A DNA stretch of 64,000 nucleotides from JAWVFM01 sp963841455 (GTDB lineage: Bacteria; Actinomycetota; Thermoleophilia; Solirubrobacterales; 70-9), in NCBI GenBank assembly GCA_963841455.1, contig CAWJCU010000001.1:62001-126000 (forward strand), read 5' to 3'. The notes beneath the pieces were generated by a model, which saw only the letters and a list, made by a program, of their open reading frames with translations, was not told the origin of the DNA and searched no databases. The first letter of the stretch is position 1. Each line of letters starts with the position of its first letter. The position numbers were made by a program, and so were the translations under genes. This document shows, piece by piece, positions 31,897 to 41,026 of the stretch.

Positions 31897-33237
31897 TCAT
31901 ACGACCTCGAGTCGCGCGATCGTCGTCATCGTCACCCAGTAGAGGTCGCGGCCGAAGCCCGGGGCTGGAAATACGACCGATTGGACTGGGCTCGGCACCC
32001 GCGCGCGTCCGCGCTCTGCGCCGGTTTCGATGTTCAAGACCACGACCTCGTCGCGGCTTCCGCGTGCGGCGAGAGCTCGTAGGCGCGGCCTGTGCATTCC
32101 ACGCGCCGTCCAGCGCATGAGGTCGCGCCCCACCCTCGTCCGACCGAGTGCCGGGCCCTTGAAATCGTGCAGCACGAGCTCGCCGGTGGGGTAGAGGATC
32201 ATGTGAGCAGCGTGGTCGAGCTCGCGCGTCCACAGCGGCCGGAGCGCGTCCTCGAAGGAAAACGCCTGAACGACTCCGTTGGCCGAGTCATAGGCGACCG
32301 CGATCCGGCGCATGGGGTCGAAGAGGGGTGGGTCGGTGACCGCACCCCGCGGGAGCCCGCATACCTCGACGGTCTCGCGGTCCGACCGGTCGGTCAGCGA
32401 CCAGCGGTGCAGGTGAACGGGCCCGGGCGATAGGGCGGCGCCCCTCATCGTCGTCACGAAGTCGTGGGCGCCGTTGTCGAGGAACCAGAGGTTGCTGCCG
32501 CCGATGACCGGGTCCCAGCCGTAGCTCGCGCCGGCGGCGAGGTAGGGCCCGCCCCATTCCTCGTCGCGCTCCAGCTTCGACCCGTCCCATGTCAGCCGCT
32601 GGACGGTCCGGGCGCCGACGACGTAGAGCTCGTCGGCGTCCGCGGAGAGCCGCGCGATCGCCGGCTCACCGAGCTCGAATGGCCGAGCCTGCGGCTCCAG
32701 CGAGTCGGGATCGAGGAGCTCGATGCGCGCCGGCGCGCGAAGTTGGCGATCGAAGTCCTTCGTGGCGATCGTGCCGTCCCCGAGGACGACGAACGAGTTG
32801 TACGGTCGAGGCGCCGGAAGCCTCGCCGTCGCGAGCCGCTCGAGCCTTGGCGATAGCCGATGGCAGTGATTGCCGGTCACCACGATGAGCGAGCCGTTCG
32901 CGTGGGCCGCCACTCCTCCGGGCCAGAACGGGCCGCTCGGCAGCGGCTCCGAGCGCCGTACCGCCGTCAACGTGTCCGGATCGAGCTGCTCGACCCAGCC
33001 CACGACCGGATCCTCGAGCGGCCTTCGCCCGAGCGTGTGCCTCAAGGCGTAGACCTCCCCCGGGTCGCGCAGGATCACCATCGTCGTCCCGAGCGCGTCG
33101 CGGACTGCGCCGAGCCTCAGGCCCTCGCCGTCGCCGATGCCCAGTCCTGCGAGACCGTTGGGCTGTGCCAGGCGGCGCGGTCCACCGTCCTCGGCAGGCC
33201 AGGCACCGGGCCAGAGCGCTGGGTGCGAGAACTCCAT
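31897..33237 (-). CDS. Beta-propeller-like protein of unknown function
   Basis: 446 aa with repeated short strands ending in LDPDTLTAVRR, LLDPDSLEPQ, SADADELYVVGARTVQRLTW and VPSPVQSVVFPAPGFGRDLY, as in PQQ/WD-type propellers. No signal peptide, so likely cytoplasmic. Other conserved-looking parts: GGSNLWFLDNGAHDF and YDSANGVVQAFSFED. No catalytic motif can be named. Confidence 0.7.
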   Translation of the reverse strand: MEFSHPALWPGAWPAEDGGPRRLAQPNGLAGLGIGDGEGLRLGAVRDALGTTMVILRDPGEVYALRHTLGRRPLEDPVVGWVEQLDPDTLTAVRRSEPLPSGPFWPGGVAAHANGSLIVVTGNHCHRLSPRLERLATARLPAPRPYNSFVVLGDGTIATKDFDRQLRAPARIELLDPDSLEPQARPFELGEPAIARLSADADELYVVGARTVQRLTWDGSKLERDEEWGGPYLAAGASYGWDPVIGGSNLWFLDNGAHDFVTTMRGAALSPGPVHLHRWSLTDRSDRETVEVCGLPRGAVTDPPLFDPMRRIAVAYDSANGVVQAFSFEDALRPLWTRELDHAAHMILYPTGELVLHDFKGPALGRTRVGRDLMRWTARGMHRPRLRALAARGSRDEVVVLNIETGAERGRARVPSPVQSVVFPAPGFGRDLYWVTMTTIARLEVV

Positions 33238-33457
33238 CGCTCCATCATCACGGCTGGGCGACCGCGGACAGGCGAGGGGGCCCGCTCACATCGCCATCAT
33301 CGGCTCCGAGGCCTCGTCCGCCATCCGTCCGCCGGCCACGATTCGCCTCCGGGTGGCGTCCGCTCCGTCACGGCAAGCGTGTAACGCTGGCCGATCAAGC
33401 AGCACTTCGATCGAGTCCCGCCGCGGGATGCGGCGCAAACCCAATGAGGAGGAGACA

Positions 33458-34216
33458 GTGAACGACAGCGACGTCCTGACCGAGAAGCAGATCGAGCTCT
33501 GCGAGAGCTCGCCGGCCGACTACTCGGATCTGCGCGCGTTCTTCATCAACTGCACGTTGAAGCGGAGCCCCGAGGTGTCAAACACTCAGGGCCTGATGGA
33601 CGTCTCGATGGAGATCATGCGCCGAAACGGCGTCGAGGTCGAATGCATCCGCGCGGTCGACCACGACATCGCCACCGGCGTATGGCCCGACATGACCGAA
33701 CACGGGTGGGACAAGGACGAGTGGCCGCAGATCTTCGAGAGGGTGATGGCGGCGGACATCCTCGTCCTCGGGATGTCGATCTGGCTCGGCGAGAAGTCCT
33801 CGATCGCCACTCAGATTGTCGAGCGGCTCTACGGCAACTCGCACCTCTTGAACGACGCCGGGCAGTACGCCTACTACGGGCGGGTCGGCGGCTGCCTCGT
33901 CACCGGCAACGAGGACGGGGTGAAGCACTGCGCGATGAACGTCCTCTACTCGCTGCAGCACCTCGGGTACGTCATCCCGCCCCAGGCCGACTCAGGCTGG
34001 ATCGGAGAGGCGGGCCCCGGTCCGTCCTATCTCGACGAGGGCTCGGGTGGCCCCGAGAACGACTTCACCAACCGCAACACGACGTTCGCGGCCTGGAACA
34101 TGATGCACTTGGCCCGGATCCTGAAGGACGCCGGCGGCATCCCCGCGCACGGCAACCAGCGCACCGAATGGGACGCCGGCTGCCGCTTCGACTTCGCGAA
34201 TCCCGAGCACCGCTAG
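33458..34216 (+). CDS. Flavodoxin/NADPH-dependent FMN reductase family protein
   Basis: 252 aa. Flavodoxin-like fold: first strand AFFINCTLKRSPEVSNTQGL (the Ser/Thr-rich phosphate loop), ADILVLGMSIWLGEKSS (the second FMN-binding loop), and YGRVGGCLVTGNEDGVKHCA (third). Probably an FMN-dependent quinone or metal reductase. GTG 33458 is chosen because AGGAGGAGA lies just before it; an ATG ten codons upstream is weaker. The C-terminal third, with TNRNTTFAAWNMMHLARIL, is typical of actinobacterial members. Confidence 0.88.
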   Translation: MNDSDVLTEKQIELCESSPADYSDLRAFFINCTLKRSPEVSNTQGLMDVSMEIMRRNGVEVECIRAVDHDIATGVWPDMTEHGWDKDEWPQIFERVMAADILVLGMSIWLGEKSSIATQIVERLYGNSHLLNDAGQYAYYGRVGGCLVTGNEDGVKHCAMNVLYSLQHLGYVIPPQADSGWIGEAGPGPSYLDEGSGGPENDFTNRNTTFAAWNMMHLARILKDAGGIPAHGNQRTEWDAGCRFDFANPEHR

Positions 34217-34276
34217 GGGCCCTGCGGCTCTGGAGCGCTACGCCGGAGGGCCCGGGCTGGTACAACCGTCCCTGCG

Positions 34277-36562
34277 ATGACTGGCGGGAAGCCGGCATGG
34301 AGGCGGCGGTTGCGCCGGACGCTCGCATCCGCGGCGCTGGCGCTTGCGCTCGGCAGTGCCGCGGCGGCGAGCGCCGCCGCCGACTTCAAGGCCCACGGGA
34401 GCGCCGAGCAGGTCTACGTGACGGGCCTGGCGGCGAAGGCGCGAATGGCCCTGCTCGACCGCAGCGGCGATGTCGTCGCCCGCAAGCGCGCCGACCAGCA
34501 GGGGGGCCTTCTCTTCCGCAACGTGAAGCCCGGCAAGGGGTATCGCGCTCAACTCGTGGGCGGCGGCGAGAAGTCGGGTCCCCTGAACGTGCTCTCCAAC
34601 CGGCCGGCGCCGCCGAGCACGAAGGTCTACGACCAGTCGATCCCGTCTCAGGGCTACAGCTATCTGAAGGCCCGCGACGGGACCAAGCTTGCGATCTACG
34701 TCCACCCGCCGGAGGACGTGACGAGCATCGTCCCGGGCTTCAAGCCGCCGGTCTACCCGAATGGCGCGACCCCGACCCTGATCGAGTACTCAGGCTACGG
34801 CTACGCCGATCCCGCCGGCCCGCAGAGCGGAATCGCGATCCTGGCCAACCTCCTCGGGTTCACGGTCGTCGACGTGAACATGCGCGGGACCGGATGTTCG
34901 GGCGGCGCCTACGACTTCTTCGAGCCGCTTCAGAGCCTCGACGGCTACGACGTGATCGAGACGATCGCGCGCCAGCCCTGGGTGCTCCACCACAAGGTGG
35001 GAATGATGGGCATCTCCTACGGTGGCATCAGCCAGCTGTTCACCGCGCAGACCAACCCACCGAGCCTCGCCGGGATCGCCCCGATGTCGGTCCTCGACCA
35101 GACGCAGACGACGCTCTACCCCGGGGGGATCCTCAACACCGGGTTTGCGCTGCAGTGGGCCAAGGAGCGGGTCCACGACGCGCTTCCGGCGTCCCCGAAC
35201 GGCGGCCAGGCCTGGGCCTACCAGCGCATCCAACAGGGGGATGAGACCTGCAAGGCCAACCAGGACCTCCACGGCGAGGCGGCCAACCTGCTGGCCAAGA
35301 TCAAGGCGAACCAGCACTACAAGCCGAGGGTCGCCGACCCGCTGTCGCCGTTGACCTTCGTGCACAAGATCAAGGCGCCCGTCTACATGGCGTGCCAGTG
35401 GACCGACGAGCAGACCGGCGGGCATTGCCCGACGCTGGCTGGCCAGTTCACCGGCACGCGCCGCAAGTGGTTCACGTTCACGAACGGCACCCACGTCGAC
35501 TCGCTCGACCCCGAGACCTTCAACCGCATGTACGACTTCCTGGAGCTCTACGTCGCCCACGAGCCGCCGATCGTCTACTCGCCCGTGCTCCAGGCGGCAG
35601 GGCCGATCATCTACCAGGAGGCGATGGGGGTCTCGGGCGTATTGATGCCGCAGGACCCGATCCAGCACCAGCCGACCTACTCCGGCGCCCGGGCCGCGTT
35701 CGAGAAGCTGCCGCAGGTCCGCGTCCTGTTCGACAACGGCGCCGGGGGCTCCGCACCTGGCCAGCCGCTGCCCGGATTCGAGCGCTCCTTCTCCAAGTGG
35801 CCGATCCCGGGGACGAAGGCCGAGTCGTGGTACCTCGCGGCGAAGGGCGGATTGAGCACGAAGGCGCCGAGGAAGCCGATCGGCGACTCGTTCAAGTGGG
35901 ACGCGCAGGCGACCTCGCCGACCGATTTCACCGGCGACACTGCGTCGGGCGCCGGGGGGCTCTGGACCGCGACGCCGCAGTACCACTGGGATCAGAACCC
36001 CAAGGGCACCGCGGTCTCGTACCTGACGAAGCCGCTGAAGAAGGACACGACCGTGATCGGCGGCGGAGCGGTGCGTGTCTGGGTCAAGTCCTCCGCGCCG
36101 AGCGTCGACCTCCAGGCCACTGTCAGCGAGGTGCGACGCGATGGCCAGGAGACGTTCGTGCAGAACGGGTGGGTGCGCGGCGACGAGCGCAAGCTCGACC
36201 CGAAGAAGTCGACCCCGCTAACGCCGGTCCTGAGCCTGCGGCGCTCCGACGTATCGCCGCTTCCGAGCAACCGCTTCGTCCCGGTGACGATCCCTCTCTA
36301 CTACGAGGGCCACGCCTACCGCAAGGGCTCCCGGATCCGCATCGTCATCTCGGCGCCCAACGGTACGCAGCCGATCTGGGCGTTCGCCAGGACGGAGCCG
36401 AAGGGCCATGCGAAGGTCTCGATCGCCTCCTCGAAGCGGATGCCGTCGAAGCTGACCCTGCCAATCATCCCCGGGGTGAGCGCCCCGACCGGGCTGCCGC
36501 CCTGCCCCGGCCTTCGGGGCGAGCCCTGCCGCGCCTACAAGCCGCTTCCCAACCGGGGTTAG
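34277..36562 (+). CDS. Exported CocE/NonD-type X-Pro dipeptidyl-peptidase family hydrolase
   Basis: 761 aa. Signal peptide about 1-35 with twin Arg near the start (WRRRLRRTLASAALALAL). An S15-type alpha/beta hydrolase domain has nucleophile S247 in MMGISYGG and the oxyanion region DVNMRGTGCSGG. A C-terminal jelly-roll (X-Pro dipeptidyl-peptidase C domain) from about 560 has AVRVWVKSSAPSVDLQATVS. Relatives hydrolyse X-Pro peptides, cocaine-like esters or beta-lactam esters. Acts outside the membrane. Ends 18 bases before an intact copy of the 46-bp palindrome. Confidence 0.9.
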   Translation: MTGGKPAWRRRLRRTLASAALALALGSAAAASAAADFKAHGSAEQVYVTGLAAKARMALLDRSGDVVARKRADQQGGLLFRNVKPGKGYRAQLVGGGEKSGPLNVLSNRPAPPSTKVYDQSIPSQGYSYLKARDGTKLAIYVHPPEDVTSIVPGFKPPVYPNGATPTLIEYSGYGYADPAGPQSGIAILANLLGFTVVDVNMRGTGCSGGAYDFFEPLQSLDGYDVIETIARQPWVLHHKVGMMGISYGGISQLFTAQTNPPSLAGIAPMSVLDQTQTTLYPGGILNTGFALQWAKERVHDALPASPNGGQAWAYQRIQQGDETCKANQDLHGEAANLLAKIKANQHYKPRVADPLSPLTFVHKIKAPVYMACQWTDEQTGGHCPTLAGQFTGTRRKWFTFTNGTHVDSLDPETFNRMYDFLELYVAHEPPIVYSPVLQAAGPIIYQEAMGVSGVLMPQDPIQHQPTYSGARAAFEKLPQVRVLFDNGAGGSAPGQPLPGFERSFSKWPIPGTKAESWYLAAKGGLSTKAPRKPIGDSFKWDAQATSPTDFTGDTASGAGGLWTATPQYHWDQNPKGTAVSYLTKPLKKDTTVIGGGAVRVWVKSSAPSVDLQATVSEVRRDGQETFVQNGWVRGDERKLDPKKSTPLTPVLSLRRSDVSPLPSNRFVPVTIPLYYEGHAYRKGSRIRIVISAPNGTQPIWAFARTEPKGHAKVSIASSKRMPSKLTLPIIPGVSAPTGLPPCPGLRGEPCRAYKPLPNRG

Positions 36563-36580
36563 GCTCCGGACGCCGCGGAC

Positions 36581-36626
36581 CGAACGTCCATCAGACCCTC
36601 GGTTGTGAGGGTCTCCGGGACGTTCG
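36581..36626. repeat. 46-bp palindromic element, intact copy
   Basis: CGAACGTCC at one end and GGGACGTTCG at the other, inner CAGACCCTC/GAGGGTCTC pairing perfectly. Same length and layout as 1001-1046 and 54186-54231. Lies just after the CocE-type gene. Confidence 0.88.
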
Positions 36627-36639
36627 GCGCGAACGCCGA

Positions 36640-36675
36640 ACGGGCCGGGCGACGCTGGCGCGCCACCCGGCCCGT
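36640..36675 (-). terminator. Hairpin between convergent genes
   Basis: Perfect 10-bp arms ACGGGCCGGG / CCCGGCCCGT, 30 bases past the stop of the 116-aa secreted protein on the minus strand. A second small hairpin (CGTTCGGC/GCCGAACG, 36621-36642) joins it to the palindrome. Confidence 0.65.
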
Positions 36676-36705
36676 GTGGGGTGCTGGTGCTGATGCGAGT
36701 TGGAG

Positions 36706-37056
36706 TTAGGCCTGGATCGTCTTCGAGACGAGCGGCAGGCAGGCGCCCTTGGCGTTGACCGTGGCGTAGAACTTGCCGCGGACCTGGCCGGAGTTGCCGG
36801 TGTCCCAGCTTCCGTCGGTCTCGGTGGTGTCGGAGTAGAGGACCCGGCCGCTCGCCTTGTGAACCGAGACGGTGCGGTTCGCGAGGCAGCTGGCCTTGCC
36901 CGACTTGATCTTCCCGTAGAAGCCGTCGCCCGAGTAGTGGATCGTCAGCTTGTCGTGGGAGGGGCTGTTGGCTGCCGCGACGCTCGTGGCGGCCCCGGCG
37001 ACGCTGAGCGCGGCGAGAAGGGCGACGAGGGCTCGGCGGGTCTTGGTGATGTTCAT
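36706..37056 (-). CDS. Small secreted protein
   Basis: 116 aa. Signal peptide MNITKTRRALVALLAALSVA ending near SVAAAN, then a beta-rich mature part: LTIHYSGDGFYGKIKSGKAS, CLANRTVSVHKASGRVLYSD, SWDTGNSGQVRGKFYATVNA, with a second Cys in KGACLP. The two Cys may form a disulfide. The layout resembles exported domains that carry a Ca-binding or carboxypeptidase-regulatory-like sandwich. AAGGAGA is well placed before the ATG. Divergent from the FG-GAP gene. Confidence 0.78.
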   Translation of the reverse strand: MNITKTRRALVALLAALSVAGAATSVAAANSPSHDKLTIHYSGDGFYGKIKSGKASCLANRTVSVHKASGRVLYSDTTETDGSWDTGNSGQVRGKFYATVNAKGACLPLVSKTIQA

Positions 37057-37247
37057 CTGATGTTCTCCTTGGTAGGTGGATTCGAACTGCACGGGCATCC
37101 TCGCCCGCGCAGGCCGCTCCCACCAGGGGCCCTAGGTGTGGACCTCGCCACCCCCGGGACATCGACAAGCGACACCCTGGCTCCCTTGCCGCCGCGCCCG
37201 ATCTGACCGAAACTGCGGCTGCACACCAAACCGAGAGAGGAATCGCA

Positions 37248-38393
37248 ATGAACCCACGAGACACGAATCCCGATACGGGGCCACGGCGTCGGCGCCTAGC
37301 CAACGCTCTGGCGACCTTCGCGGCGACCTGCGGCGTTGTCGGTCTGACCGCTGCGACCGCGTCGGCAGCCCTCGACCCGGCGGTCAACTACCCCGTAGGC
37401 GCCAATCCGGAGACGGCTGTGATCGCGAACTTCGACGGCAAGAACAAGGGTGACATCGCCGTCGCGAACGCCAACGACGACAACGTCGGCGTCCTGCTGA
37501 ACAAGGGCGATGGGACGTTCAACCCCCAGCAGACCTTCGACGTCGGCGACGAGCCGGAGGCGCTCGCCACCGGCCACTTCGACCGCGGCAGGTCAATCGA
37601 CGTCGCAGTCACGAACCGCATGGACGGCACCGTCGGCCTCCTCCGCGGCAAGGGCAACGGCAGCTTCCGCCCGCAGCGGACCATCCGCGTCGATGGCGCA
37701 CGCGGCCTCGCCACGGGCCGGTTCAACGGCGACAAGGTCGACGACCTAGCCGTCGCCGACTTCGCCAACGATTCGGTGACGATCCTTCTCGGCCAGCCGA
37801 ACGGGAGGTTCAAGAAGGGCAAGACCTACCCGGTCGGCATGGAGGATCGTGCCGCCGCGGTCGCCGACTTCAACGGCGACGGAAAGGCCGACATCGCAGT
37901 AGCGGCCGAGGACTCGAACAACGTGACGGTGCTCTACGGCAAGGGCAACGGCAAGTTCGGCCCGCGGAAGGCGTTCGCTGCCGGCGAAGATCCGCCCTCG
38001 ATCGCCGCCGGCGACTTCAACGCCGACGGCCACCCCGACTGGGCTGTCACTAACCCCAACGACAACCAGATCACCGTCCGCCTCGGCAAGGCCAACGGGA
38101 AGGGCTTCAAGCCGGCCCAGGCCTACGACGTCGGTGCCAACCCGCTCGCGCTCACGGCGGCGAACATCGACGGCAACAAGCGCACCGACCTCGCGGTCGC
38201 CAACCTCGACGACGACAACGTCTACACGCTCACCGCGAAGAAGAACGGCACCCTCAACGACCCGAGCATGTACGACGTTGGCAACGCGCCGCTCCGCCTC
38301 GGCGCCGGTGACCTCGACGGCGCGGGTGCCGATGACCTCGCGGTGCCGAACACCGCGGACAACAACCTCTCGGTCCTGCTCAACGGCGCCTAG
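37248..38393 (+). CDS. Secreted FG-GAP/VCBS beta-propeller protein
   Basis: 381 aa. Signal peptide to about residue 41 (ends TASA-AL). Seven or so repeats of about 46 residues with the calcium-type loop DFNGDGKADIAVA and variants (NFDGKNKGDIAVA, DFNADGHPDWAVT, DLDGAGADDLAVP) and a GxGNGxF turn. Integrin-like propellers of this kind bind calcium and mediate adhesion or ligand binding outside the cell. GAGAGAGGA precedes the ATG. Confidence 0.9.
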   Translation: MNPRDTNPDTGPRRRRLANALATFAATCGVVGLTAATASAALDPAVNYPVGANPETAVIANFDGKNKGDIAVANANDDNVGVLLNKGDGTFNPQQTFDVGDEPEALATGHFDRGRSIDVAVTNRMDGTVGLLRGKGNGSFRPQRTIRVDGARGLATGRFNGDKVDDLAVADFANDSVTILLGQPNGRFKKGKTYPVGMEDRAAAVADFNGDGKADIAVAAEDSNNVTVLYGKGNGKFGPRKAFAAGEDPPSIAAGDFNADGHPDWAVTNPNDNQITVRLGKANGKGFKPAQAYDVGANPLALTAANIDGNKRTDLAVANLDDDNVYTLTAKKNGTLNDPSMYDVGNAPLRLGAGDLDGAGADDLAVPNTADNNLSVLLNGA

Positions 38394-38406
38394 GCGCCGT
38401 CGCCCG

Positions 38407-38433
38407 GCGGGCCGCGGCTAGGCCGCGGCCCGC
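38407..38433. terminator. Bidirectional hairpin containing an MFS stop codon
   Basis: Perfect 11-bp arms GCGGGCCGCGG / CCGCGGCCCGC with a CTAGG loop. The minus-strand MFS stop (CTA at 38418-38420) is in the loop, and the plus-strand FG-GAP gene ends 13 bases before the stem. Suited to end transcription from both sides. Confidence 0.75.
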
Positions 38434-39806
38434 TCGGGCACGTGCCGGAGGCCCGAACCTGGATCGTTGGCGCTCCGTCGCGGTACCGCGAACGCGAAGG
38501 CCAGGGCGCCCACGAGCGCGATCGCGCAGACTCCGAACGAGAGCGCGAAGCCCGAGGAGGTGGGGATGTCGCCACGGCCGAGGTTGGCCGCGAGGAGCGT
38601 CGCCGTGAGCTGGCCACCGAAGGCACCGCCGAGCGTCCGCGTCACGGCGTTCATGCCGGTCGCGACGCCCGTCTGCTCCTGGCGGACGTTCTGAACGATC
38701 AGGTTCGCCATCGCCGAGAAGGAGAGGCCGATGCCGATGCCGAGAAGGGCCATCGACGCGTAGATCTCCCACTCCTGGCTCGAGTCGGCCACGAGCAGGC
38801 CGTAGGCGGCGAGCGAGAACAGGGCCCCGCCGATCAGCGAGCCGCGTGAGCCGATGCGCCGCTCCAGGATTCCGGCCATCTGCCCGACCACGACGATCGC
38901 GATCGTCGCCGGCACGAGGAAGAGGCCGGACTCGACCGCCGAGGCGTTGAAGCCGGTGCGCATCGGCTCCTGGACGAACTCCGGGATGAGCACGAACGAG
39001 GAATACATCCCGACCCCGATCAGAAATGCCACCGTGTTCGTGGTCCACACGCCCGGGATGGCCATCATCCGCATGTCGACGAGCGGCTCGCGGGAGCGCA
39101 GCTCCTCGCGCACCCACAGCACGATGACGGCACTGCCGATGGCGAGGAGCCCGAGCGTCTTCGGCGAGCCCCAGCCCCAGGTGCTCGTCTCGGTGATCGC
39201 GAGCAGCACCCCGGAGATGCCGGCCGTCATCAGCGCAGCGGCGCGGTAGTTGATGTGCGCCGGCGTCTTCACCGGCGACTCGGGGATATGGCGCGCGGTG
39301 AGGTAGGCGGTGAGGAGGATGATCCCGAGCGGAAACCAGAACAACCAGTGGTAGGACAGGTGCTCGGTCACGACCCCCGCCAGGACCACCCCCGCACCGC
39401 CGCCGATCCCGAGCAGGGAGGAGACGAGGCCGATGGCTCCCGGGACCCGCTCGTTGGGGAACTCGTCGCGGATGATCGAGAACGCGAGCGGGAAGATCCC
39501 GCCCCCGACGCCCTGGACGACGCGGCCCACGAGCATCAGCCAGAGCGAGGACGCGACGGCGGAGATCAGCGTTCCGGCCGCCAGCGTGACCAGAACGATC
39601 ATCAGGAGGCGCTCCTTGCCGTACATGTCGCCGAGCCGGCCGATGATCGGGGTGGCGACGGAGGCGCTCAGCAGGAACGCGGTCAGGATCCAGCCGATCG
39701 AGCTCTCGGAGGTGTGCAGCGCGTCCTGCATCTCCGGCAGGGCAGGTACGACGAGCGATTGGAGGAGCGCGTAGGAGATGCCGCCCGCCGAGAGGACGGC
39801 GAGCAT
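38418..39806 (-). CDS. MFS transporter (DHA2-like)
   Basis: 462 aa with 14 predicted helices. Helix 1 QSLVVPALPEMQDALHTSES, motif A GRLGDMYGKER after helix 2, RVVQGVGGGIFPLAFSIIRD (helix 4), and a motif-C-like LLGIGGGAGVVLAGVV in helix 5. Probably a proton-coupled exporter. No adjacent regulator. The 5' end may be slightly longer. Confidence 0.88.
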   Translation of the reverse strand: MLAVLSAGGISYALLQSLVVPALPEMQDALHTSESSIGWILTAFLLSASVATPIIGRLGDMYGKERLLMIVLVTLAAGTLISAVASSLWLMLVGRVVQGVGGGIFPLAFSIIRDEFPNERVPGAIGLVSSLLGIGGGAGVVLAGVVTEHLSYHWLFWFPLGIILLTAYLTARHIPESPVKTPAHINYRAAALMTAGISGVLLAITETSTWGWGSPKTLGLLAIGSAVIVLWVREELRSREPLVDMRMMAIPGVWTTNTVAFLIGVGMYSSFVLIPEFVQEPMRTGFNASAVESGLFLVPATIAIVVVGQMAGILERRIGSRGSLIGGALFSLAAYGLLVADSSQEWEIYASMALLGIGIGLSFSAMANLIVQNVRQEQTGVATGMNAVTRTLGGAFGGQLTATLLAANLGRGDIPTSSGFALSFGVCAIALVGALAFAFAVPRRSANDPGSGLRHVPERAAA

Positions 39807-39892
39807 GATTCGCGGGCTTGTCCTGGTCGAGCGCGCGATCGAATCAAGGTAGCGACGCCTCGGCGAATAACCTGAGGTGCGGAGGAGATGTC

Positions 39893-41002
39893 ATGAGGAT
39901 GCGCGCCGCGGTGCTGGAGGAGTTCGGCCGTCCGCTCGTGGTCGAGGAGCTCGAGCTCGCCGACCCCGGGCCGGGCGAGGTCCTGGTCCGGCTGGTCGCC
40001 TGCGGCGTCTGTCACACCGACCTCTACACGGCGTCGGGGGTCGACCCGTCGGGGTACGCGCCCACCGTCCTCGGCCACGAGGGCGCCGGCGTCGTCGAGA
40101 AGCTCGGGCCGGACGTCACGCTCCTCGCCGAGGGCGACCACGTCGTGACCCTCTTCTCGCCTCAGTGCGGGCAGTGCGTGCACTGCCTGGATCCCCGCAC
40201 GAACCTCTGCCTCGCGATCCGCGAGCAGCAGAACAAGGGCTACCTGCCGGACGGGACGACGAGGCTTCGCCGCGACGGCGAGGAGATCCGCCACTTCATG
40301 GGCACCTCGACGTTCGCCGAGTACACGGTGATGCCGGAGATCGCCCTGGCGAAGGTCGATCCGGAGGCGCCGCTCGACCGTGCCTGCCTCTTCGCCTGCG
40401 GCCTCTCGACCGGGCTTGGGGCGGCCATGAACACGGCCAAGGTCGAGCCGGGATCGACCTGCGTCGTCTTCGGCGCCGGCATGGTCGGCCTCGGCGCCGT
40501 CGCGGGCTGCCGGCTCCAGGGGGCCGAACGGATCATTTGCGTGGACCTCGCAGACGAGCGGCTCGAGCTCGCCCGGGGCCAGGGCGCGACCGAGACGATG
40601 ATCGGCGGCGACGGCGTCGTCGACCGGATCGTCGAGGAGACAGGTGGCTTCGGCGCCGACTACACGTTCGAGGCGACCGGGAACGTCGCGGTCATGCGCC
40701 AGGCGGTCGAGGCCGCGCGGATGGGGTGGGGGCTCTGCACAGTCGCGGGCGTCGCCGGAAAAGGGGAGACGCTCGACATCGTCCCGCGCTTCCTGATCAC
40801 CGGGCGCCGGGTGGCGGGGTCCTCGTTCGGCGGCGTCAAGGGCCGCGAGGGGGTGCCGAAGCTCGTCGACCGCTACATGGCCGGCGAGATCGACGTCGAC
40901 CCGTTCATCTCGCACCGGATCACCCTCGACGAGGTCAACCGCGGCTTCGAGCTGATGGAGGCGCAGGAAGGGATCCGCAGCGTGATCGAGTTCAGCTCCT
41001 GA
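39893..41002 (+). CDS. Zinc-dependent alcohol dehydrogenase (class III-like)
   Basis: 369 aa. Catalytic zinc: CGVCHTD near residue 37 and GHEGAG near 62. Structural zinc: CGQCVHCLDPRTNLC near 90-104. Rossmann turn VVFGAGMVGLGAV near 190. The closest named groups are NDMA-dependent or S-(hydroxymethyl)mycothiol/glutathione-type dehydrogenases, but the true substrate is open. GGAGGA seven bases before the ATG at 39893; the ATG two codons later is possible too. Confidence 0.9.
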   Translation: MRMRAAVLEEFGRPLVVEELELADPGPGEVLVRLVACGVCHTDLYTASGVDPSGYAPTVLGHEGAGVVEKLGPDVTLLAEGDHVVTLFSPQCGQCVHCLDPRTNLCLAIREQQNKGYLPDGTTRLRRDGEEIRHFMGTSTFAEYTVMPEIALAKVDPEAPLDRACLFACGLSTGLGAAMNTAKVEPGSTCVVFGAGMVGLGAVAGCRLQGAERIICVDLADERLELARGQGATETMIGGDGVVDRIVEETGGFGADYTFEATGNVAVMRQAVEAARMGWGLCTVAGVAGKGETLDIVPRFLITGRRVAGSSFGGVKGREGVPKLVDRYMAGEIDVDPFISHRITLDEVNRGFELMEAQEGIRSVIEFSS

Positions 41003-41026
41003 TCGCCGTCCGCGGCGCCGGACGCC

